Source of the DNA: Arthrobacter gengyunqii
GTDB taxonomy: Bacteria; Actinomycetota; Actinomycetes; Actinomycetales; Micrococcaceae
Direction: 5' to 3'
Length of the DNA stretch: 64,000 nucleotides
Assembly (NCBI RefSeq): GCF_023022985.1
Contig: NZ_CP095461.1
Coordinates: 1,550,001-1,614,000 of the forward strand
Part shown: piece by piece, positions 28,068 to 38,616 of the stretch
Layout: each line of letters begins with the position of its first letter
How positions within the stretch are numbered: the stretch's first letter is position 1
Notes under the pieces: model-generated
Database searches by the model: none
The model's input: only the letters and a program-made list of their open reading frames with translations
What the model was told of the DNA's origin: nothing
Translations under genes and position numbers: made by a program

Positions 28068-28500
28068 CGCGGCGTTTCTGCAGGAGGTTTTTCACCAGTG
28101 CGTCAACAAGGCAGGCCGCGGCAGCGCCGGCACCATAGGCCGGCAGGTCCCAGGGATTAAACGTGGTGCCAAACACCAGCCGCAGCGGCGGCCACTGCTC
28201 GCCCCACTGCGCCGGCCAGGGGGTGAGCTGGAACAGTTCAATACCCGCACAGAGCACGACGGCGGCAACGGCCACCGTGGTGCAGCGTGCCCGGGGTGCC
28301 GCGAAGGCCAGCACCAGGTAAATCAGCACGGCATATAGGACTCCCCCCGCGGCGTCGCCGGCTGTACCGGCCAGTCCCGTGCGCGCCCACAGCCCGGCGG
28401 CAACCGTTGCGGCTACTGCGGCAGCCAAGGAAACCCGCCGCACGGCCACCCGGCGCGGAGACGGTCGGGGCGGGGAAGGTGCTCGGTGAAGGGAGGGCAT
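28033..28500 (-). CDS. DUF2809 family membrane protein
   Basis: 155 residues. A basic N-terminus is followed by about four hydrophobic helices (VSLAAAVAATVAAGLWA, GGVLYAVLIYLVLAFAA, VAVAAVVLCAGIELFQL and AYGAGAAAACLVDAL). The family pattern is ELFQLTPWPAQW and LVFGTTFNPWDLPAY. Function unknown. It lies downstream of the V-ATPase operon on the same strand and converges on the thiolase gene. Confidence 0.85.
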   Translation of the reverse strand: MPSLHRAPSPPRPSPRRVAVRRVSLAAAVAATVAAGLWARTGLAGTAGDAAGGVLYAVLIYLVLAFAAPRARCTTVAVAAVVLCAGIELFQLTPWPAQWGEQWPPLRLVFGTTFNPWDLPAYGAGAAAACLVDALVKNLLQKRRATAGSSRPAVR

Positions 28501-28556
28501 ACCCGCAGGCTACCGCGCTCAGCTGCAGCGGTTCGTCCGTTTGGGGTGCCGCAACC

Positions 28557-29156
28557 TCAGACCAGCCCGGCAGACCAGCGCAGCCGCAGGCTCTCTTCCA
28601 GCTCCTGCTCGGCGATCCGCCGGGCTATCTCGGCCAGCTGATCCTGAAGCAGGGGAATCCAGCGGTTCTCCACGGCACGCTGGCGGGTCCGGGTGGCAAG
28701 CAGCTCGCTGGAGACCAGGAGCAGTGCCCTTTCGGCGCTCGCCGCCGCCACCGCGGACTGCAGGGCTTCCCGATGCGCTGCGGCGGCAAAAGCCAGGGCC
28801 GAACTCCCGCCCGTCGGCGACGATTCGGGCAGCAGGCACTCGGCACCCTGCGGATAGGAGATGCCCATGGCCCCGCCCCACCGGACCGTCACCCTGGCGG
28901 TCCCGTCCGGCGCTGCCTCCATGATCCGGTCATCACCGTCCAAACCGGCGGCGCGCTGCAACCACACCGCAGCCCGGCGAGCCTGCTCCTGCCAGGCCAG
29001 GCGGGCGGCATCCGCCTCTTCCTGGAGTCCGTCGATGGCGAGCCGCAGGATGCGCTGCTTGCGGTCCAGCAGCTCGGCTCCGCGGGTGGCTGTGGCCAGG
29101 CGGCGCTCGACGTCGGCCTTGTCGGCCCTGCTGCCGCTGCTGCGGAAACCGCTCAT
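28557..29156 (-). CDS. ntpD: V/A-type ATPase subunit D
   Basis: 199 residues; ATG 29156 with GGAGGG eight bases upstream. Subunit D is the central rotor shaft. It is expected to be two long antiparallel helices, seen here as KADVERRLATATRGAELLDR near the start and RWIPLLQDQLAEIARRIAEQ near the end, with a variable middle. Last gene of the ATPase operon, 25 bp after subunit B. Identification rests on the terminal helices and on position. Confidence 0.9.
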   Translation of the reverse strand: MSGFRSSGSRADKADVERRLATATRGAELLDRKQRILRLAIDGLQEEADAARLAWQEQARRAAVWLQRAAGLDGDDRIMEAAPDGTARVTVRWGGAMGISYPQGAECLLPESSPTGGSSALAFAAAAHREALQSAVAAASAERALLLVSSELLATRTRQRAVENRWIPLLQDQLAEIARRIAEQELEESLRLRWSAGLV

Positions 29157-29181
29157 GGCCGGAACCCTCCCGCAACCGTGC

Positions 29182-30669
29182 TCACGACCGGGCACCGCCT
29201 TCGGGGACCGGCAGATACTTGTCCAGGAACTCGGCGGACAGCATGTTCAGTTCCCGCCGCGGCAGCAGCGACAAAGCCTGCCAGGCGCGCTCCATGGTTT
29301 CATCGAACGTCCGCAGCTCGTCCCTGCCCTGGTTGAGCAGGTCATGCTCCACCACGTTGCGGAACTCAATGTAGGCATTGTCGGTCTCGCTGAGAGCCGC
29401 TGTGCCCACCAGCTCGGCCAGCTCCGCGGCCGACCGGGCGCGGGCCATCGCAGAGAGGATCTGGGCGGCGACGTCGAGGTGATCCTCCCGGGTACGGCCC
29501 TTCCCGGCGCCGCTGCGCATCAGGCGGGACAGCGATGAGAGTTCATCCACCGGGGGGTAGATGCCCCGTGCATCGACGTCCGGATCCAGGACCACCTGAC
29601 CTTCGGTGATGTATCCGGTGAGGTCGGGAACGGGATGGGTGATGTCTCCGGCCGGCATCGTCAGCACCGGCACAATGGTCACCGAACCCTCCCTGCCCTG
29701 AACCCGGCCGCAGCGCTCATAGAGGGTCGCCAGATCGCTGTACAAGTAGCCGGGATAGCCCCGGCGGGCAGGAATCTCCCGCCGGGCAGCGGAAACTTCG
29801 CGGACCGCTTCGGCGTAGCTGGTCATGTCCGACATGACCACCAGCACGTCCGAACCGTGGTCGTAGGCGAGGGATTCGGCCACGGTCAGGGCAATGCGCG
29901 GAGTCAGGATGCGTTCGATCACCGGATCATCGGCCGCGTTCAGCAGCAGCACCAGTTCACCGGCGGCGGAGCGTTCCTCCAACCGGTCCCGGATGAAGGC
30001 GATGTCCGCGTGCGTCATGCCCATGGCAGCAAACACCACACGGAACGCCCGGCCGGAGGAGGTGGTGGCCTGCGCGGCAATCTGCGTAGCCAGGGTGAGG
30101 TGCGGCAGGCCGGGAACCGAGAAGATCGGCAGCTTCTGCCCGCGCACCAGCGTGGTGAGGGCGTCGATGGCAGAGATGCCCGTGAGCACCGGATCCTGGG
30201 GAGGCTCGCGGTACACGGGGTTCAGCGGCCAGCCGCCCACCGGCGTCGGCGTTCCTCCCGTCACCGGGGGGCCGCCGTCGAGCGGTTCACCGCGCCCGTT
30301 GCACACCCGCCCCAGCCAGCCGGGACCCGCAGGCACCGCCAGCGGACGGCCGGAGAAACGGACCTCAATGCCGCCCAGTGACATGCCCTCGGTGCCCTCG
30401 AGCACCTGCAGGGTGGTTTCATCCCCGTCCACTTCCAGCACCAGGCCGTGCCGCTCGGGCTGCCCCGAGACCGCCACGGTGGCGAACTCGTCCCAGCCCA
30501 CCCCGGCGGCGTCACCCAGCACCAGCAGCGGCCCGCGCAGCTCCCGCACGTCGCTGTGCCCGACGCGGGGGACAGACAGAGGGTCAGCCAGGGGCGACCC
30601 CGGGCCGGCGCCGGCAGGGTCGGGACCCTTAGCAGGCACCGGGTTCGCTGTGCCGTCATGTGCCGCCAT
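29182..30669 (-). CDS. ntpB: V/A-type ATPase subunit B (non-catalytic)
   Basis: 495 residues from ATG 30669, with CAGGAGG upstream; the longer open frame is ignored. The regulatory nucleotide subunit of the V1 head shows GLVLEVDGDETTLQVLEGTE, GRVCNGRGEPLDGGP and PVLTGISAIDALTTLVRGQK. KLPIFSVPGLPH stands in place of a P-loop, as expected of B subunits. LVVMSDMTSYAEAVREVSA and GYPGYLYSDLATLYERCGR follow. The N-terminal 30 residues are a Pro/Ala-rich extension. It overlaps the end of subunit A by 14 bp. Confidence 0.95.
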   Translation of the reverse strand: MAAHDGTANPVPAKGPDPAGAGPGSPLADPLSVPRVGHSDVRELRGPLLVLGDAAGVGWDEFATVAVSGQPERHGLVLEVDGDETTLQVLEGTEGMSLGGIEVRFSGRPLAVPAGPGWLGRVCNGRGEPLDGGPPVTGGTPTPVGGWPLNPVYREPPQDPVLTGISAIDALTTLVRGQKLPIFSVPGLPHLTLATQIAAQATTSSGRAFRVVFAAMGMTHADIAFIRDRLEERSAAGELVLLLNAADDPVIERILTPRIALTVAESLAYDHGSDVLVVMSDMTSYAEAVREVSAARREIPARRGYPGYLYSDLATLYERCGRVQGREGSVTIVPVLTMPAGDITHPVPDLTGYITEGQVVLDPDVDARGIYPPVDELSSLSRLMRSGAGKGRTREDHLDVAAQILSAMARARSAAELAELVGTAALSETDNAYIEFRNVVEHDLLNQGRDELRTFDETMERAWQALSLLPRRELNMLSAEFLDKYLPVPEGGARS

Positions 30670-32485
30670 CGGTGCCTCCTGAAGATTCCGTGCCGACTTT
30701 TGCGCGGTCCTGTCCGGCTCCGCCGAGTTGCTCCAGCTGGCGCAGAAACTCGCGCCCCTGCGCCCAAACGCCGTCGGCATCGGTGGGTCCGGTTGTCTCG
30801 CGCAGCCGCAGTACGGGCGTGAAGTCCACGCGTTCGACGTCGGCAGCCGGAACCCCGCGCGCCACCAGTGCCTGGCACGCATCCACCACGTCCAGCACAA
30901 TCTGCAGCAGGGCCGAACCCTTCTCTGCCGAGGAGTAGCCGTCATTGGGGCTGAGCGCGTTCTGCAGCAGCACGCCGTCGCGCACCAGCCGCCCGCCCAG
31001 CAGCACCATCTGTTCATGCCCCGGAAGCGAAGCGGTGCCGATGATCTCGGCCAGCGCAGTGAGCCGGTCCGCCTCGGAGAGCAGCAGAGTGGCCGAAGCC
31101 CGGCGCTGGGCCCACAGCGGATCTCCGTTGGCTGTGTGCCAGCGGGCCAAAGCCTCCGCATCACGGGAGAAGGAACCCCGCCAGCTGACAGCCGGATAGT
31201 GCCGGGAGTAGGCAAGGTCGCGGTCCAGCACCCACAGCGAACGCACGAAGCGCTGGGTGTCGGTGGTCACCGGTTCGCTCATGTCTCCGCCGGGAGGGGA
31301 GACAGCGCCGATGACGGTGACCGACGCCGTCGCACCGCCCAGCGTGCGCACCCGGGCCGCCCGCTCGTAGAAGGCGGACAGTTCGCTCGCCAGTGAGGCG
31401 GGATACCCTTCCTCAGCGGGGAGGTCGCCGTTGCGGTTGGCGAACTCGCGCAGGGCTTCGGCCCACCGGGAGGTGGAGTCGGCAATGACGACGGCGTCGT
31501 ACCCCATGTCGCGGAAGAATTCGGCCACGGTGACCCCGCTGGCAATGGAAGCCTCACGGGCCATCATGGGCATGTTGGAGGTGTTGGCTATGATCACGGT
31601 CCGGTCGATGAGTTTGCCTCCGGTCCGGGGATCGTCCAGATCGGAGAGCCCGTCCAGCACATCGGCCATTTCATTGCCGCGCTCGCCGCAGCCCACATAG
31701 ACAATGACGTCGGCGTCGGACCACTTGGCGATCTGTTGCAGGGTGAGGGTCTTGCCCGTGCCGAAGCCGCCGGGGACGGCGGCTGCCGAGCCGCGGGGGA
31801 GAGGGAAGAGCAGATCGAGGACCCGCTGTCCCGTGTGCAGGGGCAACGCCTCGGTCAGGCGCTCGCCGAAGGGCCGGGCGGTGTGCACCGGCCACTGCTG
31901 GGCGAGAGGAACATCGACGCCGTCCACGCGTGCCACCGGATCCAGGGGATGAACGGGGCCGTCAGCGAGCCACTGGACAACGCCGGCGACGGCGGGAGGC
32001 ACCATGACGCGGAACTCCACCGTCCCCACCCCGGGGACGGTGCCGATGATCTGCCCCGGCTGCACGGTATCGCCGACAGCCACCGAGGCGGTGAACTCCC
32101 ATTCGGTTTCCAGTACTGCCGGATCTTCAGCGGAGGCCTGCCGGTCCTGGGTCAGCCACAGGGGAGCGGAGGAGAGCGGGCGCAGCAGCCCGTCAAACAC
32201 CGTTCCCAGCAGTCCCGGCCCCAGCAGTCCGGAAAGCTGGTGGCCGGACCGTTCGGCCCGGTCGCCGGACTTCAGGCCGCCGGTGTATTCATACGCCTGA
32301 AGCGTGGCATTCTCACCGTTGATCGCCACTACCTGGGCGGAAATCCGCTCCGGACCGATGGCCACAATTTCCAGCATGGACAACCCCTGCAGCCCGGTGA
32401 TCTCCACCAGCGGGCCGCTGACCCGGGTGATGGTACCTGTCTCGAGGCCGGAACTGCTGCCGGCGGTGCTCACTCTGCGTCCCAT
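30656..32485 (-). CDS. ntpA: V/A-type ATPase subunit A (catalytic)
   Basis: 609 residues. Hydrolytic or synthetic nucleotide subunit. The Walker A region is VPGGFGTGKTLTLQQIAKW, followed by IVYVGCGERGNEMADVL (catalytic Glu region) and VIADSTSRWAEALREFANRN. The C-terminal block includes SPPGGDMSEPVTTDTQRFVR and YPAVSWRGSFSRD. The non-homologous bulge region typical of A subunits lies near residues 110-190. It overlaps subunit B and subunit E genes by 14-16 bp, so expression is coupled. Confidence 0.96.
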   Translation of the reverse strand: MGRRVSTAGSSSGLETGTITRVSGPLVEITGLQGLSMLEIVAIGPERISAQVVAINGENATLQAYEYTGGLKSGDRAERSGHQLSGLLGPGLLGTVFDGLLRPLSSAPLWLTQDRQASAEDPAVLETEWEFTASVAVGDTVQPGQIIGTVPGVGTVEFRVMVPPAVAGVVQWLADGPVHPLDPVARVDGVDVPLAQQWPVHTARPFGERLTEALPLHTGQRVLDLLFPLPRGSAAAVPGGFGTGKTLTLQQIAKWSDADVIVYVGCGERGNEMADVLDGLSDLDDPRTGGKLIDRTVIIANTSNMPMMAREASIASGVTVAEFFRDMGYDAVVIADSTSRWAEALREFANRNGDLPAEEGYPASLASELSAFYERAARVRTLGGATASVTVIGAVSPPGGDMSEPVTTDTQRFVRSLWVLDRDLAYSRHYPAVSWRGSFSRDAEALARWHTANGDPLWAQRRASATLLLSEADRLTALAEIIGTASLPGHEQMVLLGGRLVRDGVLLQNALSPNDGYSSAEKGSALLQIVLDVVDACQALVARGVPAADVERVDFTPVLRLRETTGPTDADGVWAQGREFLRQLEQLGGAGQDRAKVGTESSGGTDGGT

Positions 32486-32996
32486 AACCGGTGCACCTCC
32501 CCGGCATGGTTCTCCAGCGCCTGTTCGGCCAGCGCGGGCAGCGAGAAGTCCAGGTGCCGGGACCCTGCCGCTGCCGTGACGCCTCCCTTATAGCTCTCGG
32601 TGACTGAGGCCATGGGCCCCAGGATGCTGTCAGCGCGTTCGGTGAGGATCCTTAGCATCCGCGGATACCGGGGATCGCTTCGCAGCTCCTGGACCTGCTG
32701 CTGAACATGCCGGATCAGTTCGGTGCGCAGGGACTCCTGCTGGGCCAGGACGGTGCGCCGTGCTTGCCGCCGGATGCGGGCGGACCGTCCGGCCGCCTCT
32801 GTGTGTGCGGCTTCGGCACCCTGCCGTTCAGCGGTCTTCCGGATCTCTTCCGCTTCCGCCCGTGCGGTGCTGAGAATTGATTCGGATTCGCTCCGGGCGT
32901 CCTCGGCCAAACGGCTTGCCTCGGTGTCTGCCCGGCGCCGCAGGGCATAACGGACCGGCTCAAGGGATGCTTCGGATCCGGAGGGCAGTCGGCTCA

Positions 32997-32997
<1 letters not shown>
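32470..32997 (-). CDS. ntpE: V/A-type ATPase subunit E (peripheral stalk)
   Basis: 175 residues. A long charged N-terminal helix (ASRLAEDARSESESILSTAR, IRKTAERQGAEAAHTEAAGR) is followed by a globular C-terminal domain (RDPRYPRM-like RSDPRYPRMLRILTERADSI). Subunit E pairs with a G/H coiled-coil protein to hold the head still. It starts in an ATGA overlap with the F gene and overlaps subunit A. Confidence 0.88.
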
Positions 32998-34987
<1,990 letters not shown>

Positions 34988-35001
<14 letters not shown>

Positions 35002-35932
35002 CGAGCACCTCGCTGGTTCCGGCGTTCACTGCGGCAGCAGCCAGTGCAGCCCGCACCCGCCAGGCATCGACGGCCAGTACGGCCATGGCTCCCAGGACGA
35101 CGTCCGGTCCGGGCAAGCCGGCCCGCAGCAGACGGAACCCGTCCGTTTCCACCCGTGCCGCCAGCAGGGCTTCGGCACGCCAGAGTTCGGTGGGGATCTG
35201 CAGTGCATCCAGCGCCTGCGCCGGTCCGGGGGGAAGAGCGTCGCGCAGGGCGTCAGGGGTGTCGGCCCGCACCCAGCCGGTTCCGATCAGCGGCCGCAGC
35301 AGTGACAGCAGCCGCTCTCCGGGGGAGGACCTGTCGACAAAGACCAGCCGGGCGCTGATCAGGGCACCCGTTGAGGCTGCCCAGGAGCGCGCTGACGGAG
35401 CCTCATTGGCAAGCCGGCGCAGCCAGACGACAGTGAGGACGTCCGACAGTGCGGCGTCGGAGCCCGGATCTCCCCACGGCGAAGACGCCAGGGCGGAAAG
35501 CAGTTCTTCGACACTGGCTGCTGTCCGGAGCCGCGGCCATGCTGTTGCCAGTCCGCCAAGGTCAAAAGGTTCGAACTGTTCACCGGTCCCTGCGCCCTGC
35601 AAGGTTTGTTCCCGTCGCAGCTGCAGCTCCAGGGACACAATGTTGTCGGCTTCGAACACAGCAGCGGCGGAACGAACCAGCCGTGCGCCTCCGGCAGGGA
35701 GCCAGCCGGCAAGGACCCTCAGCTGCCACAACACAGTCCGGCGGGTGGCACGCTGTGCCTCGGCGAGCGTCGAAACATCTTCCAGTTCATCGGCATAAGC
35801 CGTTTCGGCAAGGCGGTCGAGGGCGGACTGCAACCCTCCCGCCGCAGCTATTCCGCGGCAGGTTCCCGCCCCCGCACGGCGCTGCGCCATGGATCTGGCA
35901 CGAACTGAGGCCGCAACCCAATCAGATCTCAT
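34988..35932 (-). CDS. ntpC: V/A-type ATPase subunit C (d-like)
   Basis: 314 residues, entirely helical by composition, as expected for the funnel-shaped subunit that joins the central shaft to the K ring. Stretches such as WVAASVRARSMAQRRAGAG (the family often has a similar YAxARVRAME N-terminus) and FEADNIVSLELQLRREQTLQ (family: DxxNlxxiLR) support the call. Divergent in sequence; operon position is strong supporting evidence. Confidence 0.85.
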
Positions 35933-36429
35933 AGTGCTGCACCCGTGCCGGGCTGCTCATCCGGGCCGCCGCCCTGCTCTGTGCCGAAGCCGAGTTCCGG
36001 GCCTGAACCGAGCAGATCACTCACAAGGTCCGCCACAATGGCAGCGGCCAGTGCAGGCACGCGGGACTCACCCCGGCGCTTCAATTCTGCTGCCTCTTCT
36101 GCTGCCTTTCGAAGCATCTCCTCGTCGGCGGTTTCAGCCTCGCGGGAGACCGCTGCGGCGGCGTTGGCCCGCACTGCACCGCTGTCCATACGGGCTTGCT
36201 CAACCATGGCGGCGGCCTGTGTCCTTGCCTGCGCAACCGTATCCGCTGCCCGCGCCGTCGCGTCGTCGATCAGCATTCCGCCGTCGCGGATGGTCGGAAC
36301 GAGGGCCTCAAAGACCGGGACAAGCTCGGCAGCAGGTCCCTGGTCATCGCCGGCGGGCACTCCGGAAGGACCTGCAGGCCCGGGTGCTCCCACGGGACGG
36401 AACCGGTCAAGCAAACTGCTGCGTGCCAT
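35929..36429 (-). CDS. V/A-type ATPase peripheral-stalk coiled-coil subunit (G/H-like)
   Basis: 166 residues from ATG 36429, with GGAGG six bases upstream; the longer open frame is ignored. A Pro/Gly-rich head is followed by a long Ala/Glu/Arg helix (ARAADTVAQARTQAAAMVEQ, VSREAETADEEMLRKAAEEA) and a short tail (PALAAAIVADLVSDLLG). This is the composition of G/H stalk proteins that pair with subunit E. Assignment rests on position ahead of C and on coiled-coil composition; the sequence itself is too simple for certainty. Confidence 0.75.
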   Translation of the reverse strand: MARSSLLDRFRPVGAPGPAGPSGVPAGDDQGPAAELVPVFEALVPTIRDGGMLIDDATARAADTVAQARTQAAAMVEQARMDSGAVRANAAAAVSREAETADEEMLRKAAEEAAELKRRGESRVPALAAAIVADLVSDLLGSGPELGFGTEQGGGPDEQPGTGAAL

Positions 36430-36455
36430 TTTGCACCTCCTGGGAAGCGATTCGC

Positions 36456-36797
36456 CTATCCGCCGGAAGTGCCGGCGCCGTCTTCGGTGGCTGCGGCTTC
36501 GGACGCCTCGCCGTGCCGCACAATGTCTCCGTCGGTAAAGAGGATTCCGCGGGCGATTTCGCGCCACAGCGGGGTCCTGCGCAGCAGGAATTCCAGTTCC
36601 ATGCTGAAGTGCTTGAACTCTTCACCCAGGGAATCGTGCATAATGGCGCGGGACTCTGCATCGGGCTCGACAGCCATGCGCTGCACGTACCAGCCGATGG
36701 CTTCAGCCTCTTCGCTCAGGCTGGCGCACATCCTGGCGAAGGTCCTGGTTTCTGCGGGAAGTTCCGATGGCGGCTCGTGATACTGCTCTGTGCCCAT
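36456..36797 (-). CDS. Encapsulated-ferritin-like (EncFtn family) protein heading the V-ATPase operon
   Basis: 113 residues; AGGAG lies six bases before the ATG. The pattern is that of the EncFtn family: YHEPPSELPAETRTFARM, then SLSEEAEAIGWYVQR, then GEEFKHFSMELEFLLRR and ARGILFTDGDIV. By comparison with the Rhodospirillum rubrum protein as I recall it, the ferroxidase residues Glu32, Glu62 and His65 correspond to Glu30, Glu60 and His63, with Trp36 and Tyr37 also kept. It would oxidise ferrous iron as a decameric ring assembled from two-helix monomers. The C-terminal tail (ASEAAATEDGAGTSGG) does not look like a known encapsulin cargo peptide, and no shell gene is in the window. It lies 26 bp upstream of the stalk gene. 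Confidence 0.83.
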   Translation of the reverse strand: MGTEQYHEPPSELPAETRTFARMCASLSEEAEAIGWYVQRMAVEPDAESRAIMHDSLGEEFKHFSMELEFLLRRTPLWREIARGILFTDGDIVRHGEASEAAATEDGAGTSGG

Positions 36798-36932
36798 GCT
36801 CGTCTCCTGATGCGGCCCGGTTAATGCCCCGGTTCCGGCGAGGTTCGCGTGATCGTGCCCTGTCCTTCGAGGTTACGGTTGGGTCTGCGGGGAAACAATG
36901 GTGGACCCTTCGGGCTCCTTGGAAGGCATGCA

Positions 36933-36965
36933 AAAGGCCCGGATGCAGCGTGCATCCGGGCCTTT
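36933..36965 (-). terminator. Rho-independent terminator of the flavin reductase unit
   Basis: Perfect 15-bp stem AAAGGCCCGGATGCA / TGCATCCGGGCCTTT with a 3-nt loop. On the minus strand the stem is followed by TTTTGC. It lies 18 bp past the flavin reductase stop and insulates the V-ATPase operon. Confidence 0.88.
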
Positions 36966-36983
36966 GGGGAAGCGCTGTTCGGG

Positions 36984-37529
36984 TCAGGCAAGCCGGCCGT
37001 AGGCGGAGGCGAAGTGCACCAGCGGATCTGCCTCGTCATCGGCCGAGGCGCGGCGGCCCATCGCCACCACTTCACCCACCACCAGTTGGTGGGTGGCCGC
37101 CGTCGTGACCTGCGTGGTGCGGACCTCGAACCAGGCGATGCACCCCTCGATGACGGCGGCTCCGGTGACCGGCCCGCGGCCGTAGTCCACCTGGCTGAGC
37201 AGCCCTTCCAGCGGGGATCCCGGACTGGCCAGCCAGTTGGCCGTGCCGCGCTGGCTGGCGGAGAGCAGGCTCAGCGCCCAGGTGCCGCTGTCAACCACGG
37301 CCTCGGCAATCCGCGAGTCGGCATACAGGCTCACCAGCAGCGTGGGCGGGTCGTAGGAAACCGATAGGAATCCGCTCACCGTTGCCGCGTAGTCCCGGCC
37401 CCGCAGCCGGGTGGATACAACAGCCACGCCGGACGCAATATCGGCACTCAGCAGCCGGTAGCTGTCGATCGCCTCATCGGGAACATCCGGGGAAGGAACC
37501 AGCTCTCCCGGGAAAACGCCGTGCTCCAC
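36984..37529 (-). CDS. Flavin reductase family protein
   Basis: 181 residues with the FMN-binding split-barrel pattern: YRLLSADIASGVAVVSTRLR, AATVSGFLSVSYDPPTLLVS and WALSLLSASQRGTANWLASP, then IEGCIAWFEVRTTQV and HQLVVGEVVAMG. It reduces free flavin with NAD(P)H for a partner monooxygenase or related redox steps; no partner can be named here. It starts 7 bp after the msrB stop, so the two share a transcript, and it ends at a strong terminator. Confidence 0.9.
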   Translation of the reverse strand: MEHGVFPGELVPSPDVPDEAIDSYRLLSADIASGVAVVSTRLRGRDYAATVSGFLSVSYDPPTLLVSLYADSRIAEAVVDSGTWALSLLSASQRGTANWLASPGSPLEGLLSQVDYGRGPVTGAAVIEGCIAWFEVRTTQVTTAATHQLVVGEVVAMGRRASADDEADPLVHFASAYGRLA

Positions 37530-37536
37530 AGCCCGG

Positions 37537-37983
37537 CTACTTGGCGTCGTCTCCGGAGGCGGAATCCGACGGAACCAGCTTCACGGAAACAGAGTTGATG
37601 CAAAAGCGCTGGTCGGTGGGCGTATCAAAGCCTTCGCCCTCGAACAGGTGGCCCATGTGAGAGTCACAGTTGGCGCAACGAACCTCGATGCGGTCCATTC
37701 CCATGCTGCGGTCATGGAGATAGCGGACCTTGCCTTCGGAGAGCGGGGCAAAGAAGGACGGCCAGCCGCAGTGCGAGTCGAACTTCTCGCTAGAGGTAAA
37801 CAGTTCGCTTCCGCACGCGCGGCACTGGTAAACACCGGCAGTCTTGGTATCCCAGTACTCCCCGGTGTACGGGCGCTCGGTTCCGGCCTTCCGGAGGACC
37901 TGGTACTCCTCGGGTGTCAGTTCCTCACGCCACTGATCATCGGTCTTTTGTACGGGCACGGTTCCGGTGGTCTCTTCATTCAT
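37537..37983 (-). CDS. msrB: Peptide-methionine (R)-S-oxide reductase
   Basis: 148 residues. It repairs oxidised methionine (R-sulfoxide) in proteins. The four zinc cysteines are in YQCRACGSELF and VRCANCDSHMGHLFEGEGF, and the catalytic cysteine is in QRFCINSVSVKL. EKFDSHCGWPSFF carries a further cysteine usual in the family. It lies between the stress-like protein and the flavin reductase on the same strand. Confidence 0.96.
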   Translation of the reverse strand: MNEETTGTVPVQKTDDQWREELTPEEYQVLRKAGTERPYTGEYWDTKTAGVYQCRACGSELFTSSEKFDSHCGWPSFFAPLSEGKVRYLHDRSMGMDRIEVRCANCDSHMGHLFEGEGFDTPTDQRFCINSVSVKLVPSDSASGDDAK

Positions 37984-37997
37984 ATCCGGGTCAACGC

Positions 37998-38489
37998 TTA
38001 AGAGTCGCCAATAAATCCCGAGCCCGAGTAGAGGTGCAGCACCGGCACCCCCAGACGGTCCTGGGCTTCGTTTGCCCAGTCAGTCCGGAACGTATCCTCC
38101 ACGGCGTGCGGGGTGGTGATGACAACAACCTGCTGGGCGTCCGAGGCTTTGGCGGCGGCAACCACGGCCTGGACCGGGTCCTCGCCTGTCACCGAGCCGG
38201 TCGCTTCCAGGTCCGACGACGCCAGCAGTGCCAACGACTCGCTCAGCTCCACTTCGGCAGCCTTCGTTTCCTGGTCCTTGGTGGGCTTTTCACCCGTCAG
38301 GTCGCGGAACGCTGCGGAAAACTGCAGCAGGCTCAGGTTGTCCAGCACATCAATGAGCAGGTTGCGACCGGTATCGGCAGGCACCAGCACCTCAAAACGG
38401 GCGGGGTTGTCCTGAACCAGATACCGCAGGTTGGTTATGTCCGCTTCATTGAGGGACTCTTCGGTCAGCACCACGATAGTTGCAGTCAT
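37998..38489 (-). CDS. Conserved actinobacterial hypothetical protein (Usp-like)
   Basis: 163 residues. TIVVLTEESLNEADITNLRY opens a Rossmann-like alpha/beta fold, and a later strand/helix pair reads AQQVVVITTPHAVEDTFR. The order of strands resembles universal stress proteins, but the usual GxxGxxGS ATP loop is not seen; the end is LYSGSGFIGDS. Role unknown. It is 15 bp upstream of msrB and probably cotranscribed. A perfect 10-bp inverted repeat covers the start codon. Confidence 0.75.
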   Translation of the reverse strand: MTATIVVLTEESLNEADITNLRYLVQDNPARFEVLVPADTGRNLLIDVLDNLSLLQFSAAFRDLTGEKPTKDQETKAAEVELSESLALLASSDLEATGSVTGEDPVQAVVAAAKASDAQQVVVITTPHAVEDTFRTDWANEAQDRLGVPVLHLYSGSGFIGDS

Positions 38490-38511
38490 GCGGCCAGCTT
38501 AGCCGCATGAC
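38485..38511. promoter_or_regulatory. Inverted repeat over the start codon of the Usp-like gene
   Basis: GTCATGCGGC / GCCGCATGAC, 10-bp perfect arms with a 7-nt loop. The left arm contains the ATG (complement of 38487-38489) of the gene on the minus strand. No ribosome site is visible upstream of that ATG. It may act as an operator or as a translation-blocking hairpin. Confidence 0.5.
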
Positions 38512-38616
38512 TCCGGGCGGCGTCACAGGTCGGCCGGGGTGTGGCGGCAGCAACACTTCGCGTCGCGGCGGCATGGCATAGCCACAGCCCACGAATCCGT
38601 CGGTAAGAATGGAGGT

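Noticed and set aside
30670-31215. Upstream extension of the ATPase subunit B frame
   Set aside because: It lies inside subunit A in another frame; ATG 30669 has a strong ribosome site.
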